From: DATMRS01 sp035566015
GTDB lineage: Bacteria > Pseudomonadota > Alphaproteobacteria > Sphingomonadales > Sphingomonadaceae
DNA: 64,000 nt
Direction: 5' to 3'
Assembly (NCBI GenBank): GCA_035566015.1
Contig: DATMRS010000020.1
Location: forward strand, 248,001 to 312,000
Made by a program: the position numbers and the translations under genes. The notes beneath the pieces are model-generated. The model worked only from the letters and a program-made list of their open reading frames with translations. It was not told the DNA's origin and made no database searches. Positions 18,235 to 26,494 of the stretch are shown here, piece by piece. How positions within the stretch are numbered: the stretch's first letter is position 1; the number at the start of each line of letters is the position of its first letter.

Positions 18235-18576
18235 ATGGCGCGCGTCACCGTCGAGGATTGCGTCGACAAGATTCCCAACCGGTTCGATCTGGTGCTGTTC
18301 GCGGCCCAGCGGGCGCGGCAGATTTCGGGCGGAGCCGAACTGACGCTCGACCGCGACCGCGATAAAAATCCGGTCGTCGCGCTGCGCGAGATCGCCGAGC
18401 AGACGATCACGCCGCCCGAGTTGCAGGAGGCGGCGATCGTCAATCTCCAGCGCGTGCATATCGACGACGATGATACGCCCGACGAGATCGGTTCGCTCTC
18501 TGCCTCGGCCGAGGCGCTGCGCCTCACCGCCGCCGCGCCGCCGCGCAACCAGAATCTCGGCAACGATTACGAATAA
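18235..18576 (+). CDS. rpoZ: RNA polymerase subunit omega
   Basis: 113 residues. Omega binds the beta' subunit and helps RNA polymerase assembly and ppGpp response. N-terminal MARVTVEDCVDKIPNRFDLV and the KNPVVALREIAE segment are family hallmarks, with an acidic/alanine tail. ATG 18235 was chosen over an earlier in-frame start because it gives the universal MARVTVEDC. In most alphaproteobacteria rpoZ precedes relA/spoT; here the next gene is a helicase instead. Confidence 0.96.
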   Translation: MARVTVEDCVDKIPNRFDLVLFAAQRARQISGGAELTLDRDRDKNPVVALREIAEQTITPPELQEAAIVNLQRVHIDDDDTPDEIGSLSASAEALRLTAAAPPRNQNLGNDYE

Positions 18577-18672
18577 GCGCCTGTCCGCTTCCCTCCCCGC
18601 CTGATCGGGCGGGGGCGCGGCGCGCGCAAGGGTCTGGCGGAAACGTCCGGCAATACCGATATTCAGCGGCGA

Positions 18673-21078
18673 ATGGCGTCGCTCCCCCCGATTCTCGATC
18701 GCTGGTTCGCCGGGCGCGGCTGGGCGCCCCGGCGGCATCAGATCGCCATGCTCGATGCGGCGCGGCAGGGGCGGCACGCGATGCTCGTCGCGCCCACCGG
18801 CGCGGGCAAGACGCTGGCGGGTTTCCTGCCCAGTCTTGTCGAGCTGATCGAGCAGCCCGTCGAGACGCTCCACACCCTCTATATCTCGCCCTTGAAGGCG
18901 CTCACCGTCGACGTGCGGCGCAATCTGCTGCTGCCGATCGAGGAGATGGGCCTTTCGCTGCGCGTCGAGACGCGCACCGGCGACACCCCCGCCGACCGTA
19001 AGGCCCGCCAGCGCGTCAAACCGCCGCAGATGCTGCTGACGACACCCGAATCGCTGAGCCTCCTCCTCTCACATCCCGACAGCGCCTTGCTTTTCGAGAA
19101 TTTGCGCGCGGTGGTGATCGACGAGGTGCACGCCTTCGCGACGGGCAAGCGCGGCGACCTGCTGAGCCTTTGCCTCTCCCGCCTGCAGGCGCTCGCGCCG
19201 GGGCTTCGCCGTGTCGCCCTTTCCGCGACCGTCGCCGATCCCGACAGCTATCGCGGCTGGCTCTCGCCCGACGGCGACATGGATTCGGTGGCGCTGGTGC
19301 AGGGCGAAGCGGGCGCCGAGGCGGATATCTCGATCCTGCTGCCCGAGGATCGCGTCCCCTGGTCGGGTCATTCGGGGCGCTATGCGGCGATGCAGGTGAT
19401 GGCGCGGATCGAGGCGCATCGCACCACGCTCGTCTTCTGCAACACGCGCAGCCTCGCCGAGCTGATCTTCCAGGATCTGTGGAAGGTGAACGACAAGGGC
19501 CTGCCGATCGGCATCCATCACGGATCGCTGGCGATCGAGGCGCGGCGCAAGGTGGAGCAGGCGATGGCCGACGGGCGGCTGCGCGCGCTGGTGGCGACGT
19601 CCAGCCTCGATCTGGGCGTCGATTGGGGCGATGTCGATCTCGTCATCCAGATGGGCGCGCCCAAGGGTTCGTCGCGCCTCCTCCAGCGGATCGGGCGCGC
19701 CAATCACCGGCTGGACGAGCCGTCGCGCGCGCTGATCGTGCCGGGCAACCGCTTCGAATATCTGGAGGCGCGCGCCGCGCTCGATGCGGTGGAGGCGGGC
19801 GAACTGGACCGCGACTTGTTCCGCCCCGGCGCGCTCGACGTGCTGGCCCAGCATATCATGGCGATGGCCTGCGCCGCGCCTTTCCGCGCCGACAGCCTGT
19901 ACGCCGAAGTCCGCACCGCCGCGCCTTATGCCGCGCTCGATCGCGAGACGTTCGATCGCGTGCTGCGCTTCATCGAATCGGGGGGCTATGCGCTGAAAGC
20001 CTATGACCGATTCCGGCGGCTGACCGAGGAGGACGGCGTCTGGCGCGTCAGCCATCCGCGTTTCGTAACGCAGCACCGGATGAATGCGGGGATCATCGTC
20101 GAGGCGACGATGCTGAGTGTCCGCTTCCGCAACGGCCGCCGGCTCGGCCGTGTCGAGGAAGCCTTTGCCGCGACGCTGAGCCATGGCGACACCTTCTTCT
20201 TCGCGGGCCTCAGCCTTGAGGTGGAGGCGATCTCCACCGAGGATTTGATCGTCCGCGCCACCGCTCGCCCGGCGCGCATTCCCACCTATGGCGGCGCGCG
20301 CATGCCGATCTCCACCAATCTGGCGGACCGGGTGCGCGGCTTCCTCGCCGATCCGGCAAGCTGGGCGCGCTTCCCCGACGATGTCCGCGAATGGCTGGCG
20401 ATGCAGGGCCACCGCTCGATCCTGCCGAAGCCCGGCCAGCTGCTCGTCGAGACATTCCCGCATGAGGGGCGGCATTATATGGTCGCCTACAGCTTCGAAG
20501 GCTGGAATGCGCATCAGTCGCTCGGCATGCTGCTCACGCGGCGGATGGAGAGCGAAGGGCTGCAACCGCTCGGCTTCGTCGCGAGCGATTATGCGATCGG
20601 CACCTGGTCGCTGAAGCCCGTCACCGACCCCGCGCGCCTCTTCTCGCCCGAGATATTGGAGGAGGAGTTCGTCCAGTGGGTGAGAGGCTCGCACCTGCTG
20701 AAGCGCGCCTTCCGCGAGGTGGCGGTGATCGGCGGCCTCGTCGATCGCCAGCATCCGGGCAAGCGCAAGACGGGCCGGCAGGTCACTTTCTCGACCGACC
20801 TGCTCTATGACGTGCTCAATCGCTATGAGCCGGATCATCTGCTGCTGCGCGCCGCGTGGAACGATGCGCGCGCGCGGATGACCGATGTCGGCCGCCTTGC
20901 CGACCTGCTCGACCGCGCGCAGACGGCGATGGTCCACGCCGATCTGCCGCGCGTCTCGCCGCTGGCGGTGCCGGTGCTGGTGCTGATCGGGCGAGAGCGG
21001 GTGGCGCTGGGCAGCGCGGACGAAGCGCTGCTGATCGAGGCGGAAGCGCTGGCGGCGGAGGCGATGCGGCCGGATTAG
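18673..21078 (+). CDS. Ligase-associated DEXH-box helicase (Lhr-like)
   Basis: 801 residues. Superfamily 2 helicase: Q-region RRHQIAML, Walker A APTGAGKT, motif II IDEVHAF, SAT motif ALSATVADP, motif VI QRIGRANHRLDEPSRA, then the Lhr-type winged helix and C-terminal domain. Its length matches the ligase-associated helicase family, which usually sits with an ATP-dependent DNA ligase, a metallo-beta-lactamase-like exonuclease and the phosphoesterase PdeM in a DNA repair operon. None of those partners is adjacent; OmpA follows on the other strand. They may lie elsewhere in the genome. Confidence 0.9.
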   Translation: MASLPPILDRWFAGRGWAPRRHQIAMLDAARQGRHAMLVAPTGAGKTLAGFLPSLVELIEQPVETLHTLYISPLKALTVDVRRNLLLPIEEMGLSLRVETRTGDTPADRKARQRVKPPQMLLTTPESLSLLLSHPDSALLFENLRAVVIDEVHAFATGKRGDLLSLCLSRLQALAPGLRRVALSATVADPDSYRGWLSPDGDMDSVALVQGEAGAEADISILLPEDRVPWSGHSGRYAAMQVMARIEAHRTTLVFCNTRSLAELIFQDLWKVNDKGLPIGIHHGSLAIEARRKVEQAMADGRLRALVATSSLDLGVDWGDVDLVIQMGAPKGSSRLLQRIGRANHRLDEPSRALIVPGNRFEYLEARAALDAVEAGELDRDLFRPGALDVLAQHIMAMACAAPFRADSLYAEVRTAAPYAALDRETFDRVLRFIESGGYALKAYDRFRRLTEEDGVWRVSHPRFVTQHRMNAGIIVEATMLSVRFRNGRRLGRVEEAFAATLSHGDTFFFAGLSLEVEAISTEDLIVRATARPARIPTYGGARMPISTNLADRVRGFLADPASWARFPDDVREWLAMQGHRSILPKPGQLLVETFPHEGRHYMVAYSFEGWNAHQSLGMLLTRRMESEGLQPLGFVASDYAIGTWSLKPVTDPARLFSPEILEEEFVQWVRGSHLLKRAFREVAVIGGLVDRQHPGKRKTGRQVTFSTDLLYDVLNRYEPDHLLLRAAWNDARARMTDVGRLADLLDRAQTAMVHADLPRVSPLAVPVLVLIGRERVALGSADEALLIEAEALAAEAMRPD

Positions 21079-21132
21079 GACGCGGTCAGCGCATCACCAC
21101 CGACTTCAGCATATTCCACTATCCCACCCCTC

Positions 21133-21162
21133 CGTCATTCCGGCGAAGCCGGAATCCATGGA
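21133..21162. repeat. Dispersed palindromic repeat, single copy
   Basis: CGTCATTCCGGCGAAGCCGG then AATCCATGGA between the helicase stop and the ompA terminator; one base shorter in the loop than the usual copies. Confidence 0.75.
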
Positions 21163-21210
21163 TGGCGGATCGACCTGTCGACCAGCCCCCTCACGAAGCG
21201 CCGCCTGCCC

Positions 21211-21246
21211 AATAAAAAAAGGGGAGCCGGCCTGGGCCGACTCCCC
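21211..21246 (-). terminator. Rho-independent terminator of the OmpA gene
   Basis: On the minus strand GGGGAGTCGGC-CCAG-GCCGGCTCCCC is followed by TTTTTTTATT. Strong stem and U-run, 39 bp past the ompA stop. Confidence 0.9.
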
Positions 21247-21285
21247 GATCTTCCGGTGTCGCCGCCGAAGCGGCGAACGGCCGTC

Positions 21286-22374
21286 TTACTGACCCGAACC
21301 CGGACCGAAGGTGATTTCCACACGACGGTTCTGCGGCTCGCGCACGCCATCGGCGGTTTCGACCAGCGGACGGCTCTCGCCGAAGGCTTCGGTCGACATC
21401 GCCGAGTCCGGAATGCCCTTGCCCGCCAGATAGGAGCGGACGGCATCCGCGCGACGCTGCGACAGGCCGACGTTGTAGCTGGCCGAACCCGACCGGTCGG
21501 CGTGACCGGCGAGCATGACCGAGGCCTGGCCGGTCTGCTGGTAGGCAGCGGCGGCATTGTCGAGAATGCCCTGCGCTTCCGGCGTGATATCCGACTTGTC
21601 CCAATCGAAGAAGACGATGAAGGGACCCGCGGGAACCGGCGCCGGCGGCGGCGCAGCCTCTTCCACCGGCGGCGGCGGAGGCGGCGGGGGCGGAGGCGGC
21701 GGGGGCGGAGGCGGCGTCGGCTCGCCGAAATTGTAGATCAGGCTGCCGAGCAGGCTGTGCGAGCGGAAGCGCGTCTTGACGTCGTTGCCGGCGGCATCGA
21801 CGAACTTCACGTTACGCACGTTGAAGAAGCGATACTTCAGGCCGACGTCGACATGCGACGTAAGCGGCGCGCGAACGCCCGCCAGCGCCTGCCATGCGAA
21901 GCGCGAATCGCTGTCGTCGAGGTCCACGACCCCGTCGTTGAGCAGCGAATAGTTGCGCGCCTTCACGCGGGCGACACCGGCACCGCCGCCGATAAAGCCC
22001 TGAACGCCATCGTCCGGACCGAAATCGATCAAGCCGTTGACCATGAAGCTGAGCGCGGAGGTCTTGCCGCCGGCATTGTCATAATGGGCAGCCGGCGTAT
22101 CCATGTCGTCGACGAACGCCTGCCGATAGCCGACTTCGCCTTCCAGGCGGAACATGCCGAAATCATAGCCGACGACACCGTCGACATCGAAGCCGTATTT
22201 AGAATCGACCGTCAGCGCGTTGTCGACAGCCGGGGCCGAAGTAATGTCATACTTCAGGTCCTCGACGATCATCGCACCGCCTTCGACGCCGACATACCAT
22301 GCCTTGTCGCGCGCCAGGGCGGGCGTTGCCAAAGCGGTGGAGGTTAGCGCCACCATAATGGCGAGCTTACGCAT
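21286..22374 (-). CDS. OmpA-family outer membrane protein
   Basis: 362 residues: signal peptide 1-21 (ending TPALA), an eight-stranded-barrel-type domain with alternating strands (residues ~25-200, WYVGVEGGAM opening, SLLGSLIYNFGE closing), a linker with 16 consecutive prolines, then an OmpA C-terminal peptidoglycan-binding domain (FFDWDKSDITPEA, GHADRSGSASYNVGLSQRRA). It tethers the outer membrane to the cell wall. ATG 22374 with a GGGGAA ribosome site. The proline tract comes from three copies of a 15-bp repeat and will need elongation factor P. A strong terminator follows. Confidence 0.93.
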   Translation of the reverse strand: MRKLAIMVALTSTALATPALARDKAWYVGVEGGAMIVEDLKYDITSAPAVDNALTVDSKYGFDVDGVVGYDFGMFRLEGEVGYRQAFVDDMDTPAAHYDNAGGKTSALSFMVNGLIDFGPDDGVQGFIGGGAGVARVKARNYSLLNDGVVDLDDSDSRFAWQALAGVRAPLTSHVDVGLKYRFFNVRNVKFVDAAGNDVKTRFRSHSLLGSLIYNFGEPTPPPPPPPPPPPPPPPPVEEAAPPPAPVPAGPFIVFFDWDKSDITPEAQGILDNAAAAYQQTGQASVMLAGHADRSGSASYNVGLSQRRADAVRSYLAGKGIPDSAMSTEAFGESRPLVETADGVREPQNRRVEITFGPGSGQ

Positions 22375-22571
22375 ATCATTCCCCTTTCGAACCTGTTCCT
22401 TACGGGAACTACGAAAACACGTATCTAAAGCGGAGTATCCGCGCAAGCGCGCATATTCCTCTATCTGTTGCGAAAATGTCGCAGGGCCGAACCGAACGGC
22501 AGCGAAACCATCTCGCCAGATGTCTGCTAAACTCCAGTTCCCGAAAATGGTTTCTTAGCCGAAAAAAAATC

Positions 22572-23072
22572 TCACGCCGCGATCAGGCCGTGGGTCCGGA
22601 GCGCCACAAGCACCGCGGCAAGCGTCGCGCGCGCCTCGCCGTCGATACTCGTGCCGCCCGCCGGATCGGCGATGGCGGGCTGGCGCGGGCCGACGACCTG
22701 CTGCCCGCCGATGCTGAGGCGGCTGGCCGGCAGGTCGCCGCTCGTCCACGTCGCCCCGTCATGGACCGCCCAGACCTTCGCGCCGGCGATCCACGCCGTC
22801 ATCCCGGCCACGGGCGCCGCGAAGCGCCAGCCGCCGACGGTCCAGACGGCGATATGGCCGGCTTTTCCCACCCAGTCGCCGCCGGGCGATTCGCCGACGA
22901 TCCAGCCCTGGCCGGGCGTCGGCTGCGCGGGCGGCGCCGTCTCCCCCATCGCTTCGACGACCGGATGGAGCAGCGCGTCGATCAGGGTAAGCGCCTCATT
23001 GTGGAACATTTCCTTCTGTGCCTGCCCCGGTTGCAGCAAGGGCAGGGCAAAGCGCGCGCTGGCGTCGGTCAT
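22572..23072 (-). CDS. DUF2793 protein at the end of the GTA cluster
   Basis: 166 residues. N-terminal FALPLLQPGQAQKEMFHNEA is the hallmark of DUF2793, a family found at the tail ends of GTA and siphophage clusters and thought to form a fibre or spike. A middle part with GGDWVGKAGHIAVWTVGGW is strand-rich. The C-terminal ~35 residues (ATLAAVLVALRTHGLI) form a helix that could be a trimerisation or attachment tip. It starts 11 bp after the gp15-like stop and is the last gene of the operon. Confidence 0.8.
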   Translation of the reverse strand: MTDASARFALPLLQPGQAQKEMFHNEALTLIDALLHPVVEAMGETAPPAQPTPGQGWIVGESPGGDWVGKAGHIAVWTVGGWRFAAPVAGMTAWIAGAKVWAVHDGATWTSGDLPASRLSIGGQQVVGPRQPAIADPAGGTSIDGEARATLAAVLVALRTHGLIAA

Positions 23073-23083
23073 GGGGATTTCCT

Positions 23084-25273
23084 TTAGACAGGGAAGGTCG
23101 CGGTGGCGGCGTCGGAAGGCGCGATCGTGCCGAGCTGGCGGACGGCGATCGTGAAGAGGCCGGCCCCCGCCGCGCCGTCGGCATCCTGATCGGCCGGGGC
23201 ATAAGCGTAACCGGGCGTGTCGGTTTCGATCGTGCGCGCCGCGCCCATCGCGGGCGTGATCGTCAGGCGATAGCGTTCCGCCTCCTCGCCCAACGGGACA
23301 TCGCCGCCATCGAGCCACGCCCAGCCGGTGCGCGATCGGCGCGTCCAGCCGAAGCGGATCGTCCCGTCGCCATCCCTGCGGGCGCAAAGATGCACCGGCG
23401 AAGGCGGCCTCAGCGCCCGCCCGCCCGCGATCGCCCGCGCCGCGACGGGCTCCTCGTCTCCCACGCCGGTCGCCAGCACGCGGACGCTCGCGCCCAGCGC
23501 CGCCAGCGGCACGTCGCACGCGGCGAGCGTCAGCGCGTCGATCAGGACGAAGCGTTCGCCCGCTTCATGCGCCGCCATCGCCGCCTCGGTCCCGCGTCGG
23601 CCGCGCAGCAGGCGCGACAGGCGGAAACGGTTGCCACCCAGCGGATCGGCGCGGCCGAACTGGATCAGCTCCTCGCCGATCATCGCCAGATTGGCCCCAG
23701 CGATCAGCGCGTCGTCATCGCGGCTCTCCAGCCAAAGCCCGTCGTGCGGCAGCGCTACCGTGACCGCCGCGCGATCGTCGAACAGGCTGGCGTCGCCCGG
23801 CGCGAGCGTGTCGATCGTCCGGCCGAGGACAGCGGGCGCGGCCGTGCCACCGATCTCGTCCCAGCTTGCGCCGTCGTCGCGGCTCGCGATCAGCGCCGCG
23901 CGCCGCCAGCCCGGTTGCGTCCCGGCCGCCGCGATGGAGAGGCGCGGACTGGTCTGCGCGATATCGTCAAGCGGCGGCAGGTCGAGCAATTCGATCAGCG
24001 TCGTCCCCGGCGGCGCGTCCGCCTCGGCGACGCTGCGCCCCGCCGCCGCCTCGCCGACGATGCCCGCCGCCGGTGCGACCCCCGCCAGCGTCAGGCGGAG
24101 CACCATCTCCTCCAGCGACCAGCCGGAAACGCGATAGCGCGCGCCGTCCGCCGACAGCGTCACCTTGTCGCCCGGCCGAACGCCGATCCGCCGCCAGGGC
24201 ATCGTCACCCGCGCCTGCTCGCGCGCCGCCCAGGCGTCGGCCAGCCGCCTCTCGGCGATCGCCTTCGCCTCGCTTGCCGTCAGCGCGGCGGCCAGATCGA
24301 TCTTCTCGACGCGCCGTCCCGGCCCGCCGCGCCGCGCGCGCTGGAGACCCGACTGATAGTCGCGCGCCGGCTCATAATATTCGATCGCCACCTCATCGGG
24401 CAGCGTGCCGGCCGCCGCCCGCTCGATCTCGCGCCGGTCGGTGCGCTTACTGTCGGCGCTACCGCCCAGTTCGTCGGGCGCGAGCATGATCGGATCGTCC
24501 GCCGCCTCGCCCAGATGAAGGACCTCTCCGTCATCGCGGATCGGCAGCGGCATCGCGCTCGCCAGCGTCTCGATCGCGCCGCGCACGCTGTCGCCGCTTG
24601 CCGCATAGCCGCCCAGCGTCATGGCGGGGGAGGCACGCGCCGCGCCGCCGCTCAACTCGCCGACGATCGTGTCGAGCGTCGCCGGCCCCGCATCCGCCTC
24701 CACCTCGAAGGTCAGCGAGGGGATATGGTTGCCATAATCGGCGAGCTGGAGATTCTCGAACACCGCATAGGCGATCCCGCGATAGGCGGGCGATCCGGCC
24801 GCGCCCTCGCGTCCCGCGATCAGCGGGTCCACCGCCTGCGCTTCATCGCCTTTATAGAGGCGGAAACCCGTCTCGCTCTTCCAGTCGCCGCCCGCGCCGC
24901 GCAGCAGCTTCCCGTCGGCCCAGATCCGCCGCACCGCCCGGATCGGCCGCGCCGACAGCGCCACCGCGAAAGAGGCGGAATAGCTGTAGCTCGTCACCGA
25001 GGGCTTGCCCTTGCCGCCGCCCGATTTGTGCCGCTCCTCGCGCAGATCGGTCGCCCAGATCACCGTCCCGGCGACGCGCAGCGTGCCGAACAGCTTGGGG
25101 ATCGGGCTGCCATAGGCCGATGTCTGCACCGAAAGGTCGCCCAGCCGCGGCCCCTGCCGGCCCTTGGGCGCGAACAGGCGGGCGTCCGCCTGTTGGCCGA
25201 TCAGCGCGCCGACCATGCCACCGATCGGCCCGCCGACGATCGTGCCGATCGTGGTCAGCACCAATGTCGCCAT
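23084..25273 (-). CDS. GTA tail-tip (megatron/gp15-like) host-specificity protein, short form
   Basis: 729 residues. The N-terminus MATLVLTTIGTIVGGPIGG is a glycine-rich hydrophobic segment followed by YGSPIPKLFGTLRVAGTVIW and YSYSASFAVALSARPIRAVR, as in RcGTA gp15. The central part matches the phage tail 3 domain and the C-terminus the Rcc01698-like domain. RcGTA gp15 is about 1300 residues with an internal TIM-barrel domain; here roughly that much sequence is absent. The protein closes the tail end and contacts the recipient cell. The upstream peptidase stop is one base before ATG 25273. Confidence 0.85.
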   Translation of the reverse strand: MATLVLTTIGTIVGGPIGGMVGALIGQQADARLFAPKGRQGPRLGDLSVQTSAYGSPIPKLFGTLRVAGTVIWATDLREERHKSGGGKGKPSVTSYSYSASFAVALSARPIRAVRRIWADGKLLRGAGGDWKSETGFRLYKGDEAQAVDPLIAGREGAAGSPAYRGIAYAVFENLQLADYGNHIPSLTFEVEADAGPATLDTIVGELSGGAARASPAMTLGGYAASGDSVRGAIETLASAMPLPIRDDGEVLHLGEAADDPIMLAPDELGGSADSKRTDRREIERAAAGTLPDEVAIEYYEPARDYQSGLQRARRGGPGRRVEKIDLAAALTASEAKAIAERRLADAWAAREQARVTMPWRRIGVRPGDKVTLSADGARYRVSGWSLEEMVLRLTLAGVAPAAGIVGEAAAGRSVAEADAPPGTTLIELLDLPPLDDIAQTSPRLSIAAAGTQPGWRRAALIASRDDGASWDEIGGTAAPAVLGRTIDTLAPGDASLFDDRAAVTVALPHDGLWLESRDDDALIAGANLAMIGEELIQFGRADPLGGNRFRLSRLLRGRRGTEAAMAAHEAGERFVLIDALTLAACDVPLAALGASVRVLATGVGDEEPVAARAIAGGRALRPPSPVHLCARRDGDGTIRFGWTRRSRTGWAWLDGGDVPLGEEAERYRLTITPAMGAARTIETDTPGYAYAPADQDADGAAGAGLFTIAVRQLGTIAPSDAATATFPV

Positions 25274-25274
25274 G

Positions 25275-25676
25275 TCATGCTCCTTGTTCCTGCGCCCGCC
25301 ACGCGCCCAGAACCGGCCAGACGGGCGGCCCCGGCGTCTCGATCACGTGCCGCGCGGCCGCGTCGGCATGGACGAAGCCGCTGTCGGTCCGCACCGCGAA
25401 ATGCAGTTGCCCCGGCCCCGCCTTGAGCAGCAGCAGATCGCCTTCCCGCGTCTGTTCGGGGTCGACCGGCGCCAGTCCCGCCGCCTCGATCAGCGCCCGG
25501 CACGTCGCCGGATCGCCCCCGCGCAGCGCATAGCCGCGCGGCAGGTCGCCAAGGCCGAACGCCAGCCCCGCCAGCCCGACGCAATCCAGCCCCGTCGCCG
25601 GGTCGCGCCCCTGCGGGCGGAATCGCGTGCCGAGGCAGGCTCGCGCCGCCCGCGCGACCCGCTGTCCTTCCGTCAT
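25275..25676 (-). CDS. GTA NlpC/P60-type cell-wall peptidase (gp14-like)
   Basis: 133 residues. Catalytic triad visible: Cys32 in TGLDCVGLA, His92 in GQLHFAVRT, His103 in FVHADAA. This is the tail-associated cysteine peptidase that opens peptidoglycan during DNA delivery. Length is normal for the family. Start overlaps the gp13-like stop by ATGA (25673-25676). Confidence 0.9.
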   Translation of the reverse strand: MTEGQRVARAARACLGTRFRPQGRDPATGLDCVGLAGLAFGLGDLPRGYALRGGDPATCRALIEAAGLAPVDPEQTREGDLLLLKAGPGQLHFAVRTDSGFVHADAAARHVIETPGPPVWPVLGAWRAQEQGA

Positions 25677-26494
25677 CCCGCGCCCGGATAGCGGGTCAGC
25701 AGGTCGTTGCCGGGCAGATAAGGCTCGCCGCGAAAATTGGCGCTATTGGCGAAACGGTCGCGGCACGTCGCGAACAGCCGGTCGCAGCCTTCGAAAAGCT
25801 CGACCCGCATGCCCTCCGTCACCGCGAAAAGAGGCGGATCGCGCAACAGGACATGCGTGCCATCCGACGCGCGGATCGCGCTCGTCATCCCGCCATTCGC
25901 CCCGTCGATCCAGCGCAGCCGGCCATAGCCATAGGCATTGGCGCGCGGCTCGCCTGCATCCAGCGCCAGCGTCGTCCGGTCGATCACCGCCGTCACCCGC
26001 GCGATCCGCCGCCGCCCCGCCATGTCGATGCGGCAGCGGCGGTCGCCCAGTTCGGCGCGGCATTCGGGGGAGGTATGCTCGATCACCGGCCGTTCCAGCA
26101 GCGCGGTCGGCCCGCGCAGTTCGGCGGTGAACGCGCCGTCGCGCACGGTCACGTCGCCCAGTTCGCCGCGCGCCAGCGGCACGACCGGATCGTCGGGCTT
26201 TTCCCAATTGGCTGCGAACAGGCGCACCCGCGCGCCGTCCCAGCGCCCGCTCGCCAGATCGTCGGCGCGGATCGCCTCGCTCGTCAGCGCGCCCGACACG
26301 TCGACCGTATCGACATCGAATCCATCCGACAGGCTGATCGCCGAGGGCAGCATGCCCGGCGCCGCGCGGTAGGTCAGCCCGCTCAGCAATATATCGCGAT
26401 CATGCGAGGTGAAGCCCAGCGCGATGCCGTCGCGCCGGTCGAGCCGCCAGCAGAGCGCCAGCGTGGTGAGGTCCGCCTGCAACCAATCGGCCAT
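25673..26494 (-). CDS. GTA tail hub protein (gp13-like, DUF2163/BR0599)
   Basis: 273 residues. Opens with the DUF2163 pattern LCWRLDRRDGIALGFTSHDR. The C-terminal BR0599 domain holds four cysteines, Cys145, Cys154, Cys237 and Cys244, in SPECRAELGDRRC and EGCDRLFATC, the spacing used in lambda gpL and RcGTA hub proteins to hold an iron-sulfur cluster. It ends with NFRGEPYLPGNDLLTRYPG, nearly invariant in the family. It joins distal tail to tail tip. Confidence 0.92.
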   Translation of the reverse strand: MADWLQADLTTLALCWRLDRRDGIALGFTSHDRDILLSGLTYRAAPGMLPSAISLSDGFDVDTVDVSGALTSEAIRADDLASGRWDGARVRLFAANWEKPDDPVVPLARGELGDVTVRDGAFTAELRGPTALLERPVIEHTSPECRAELGDRRCRIDMAGRRRIARVTAVIDRTTLALDAGEPRANAYGYGRLRWIDGANGGMTSAIRASDGTHVLLRDPPLFAVTEGMRVELFEGCDRLFATCRDRFANSANFRGEPYLPGNDLLTRYPGAG

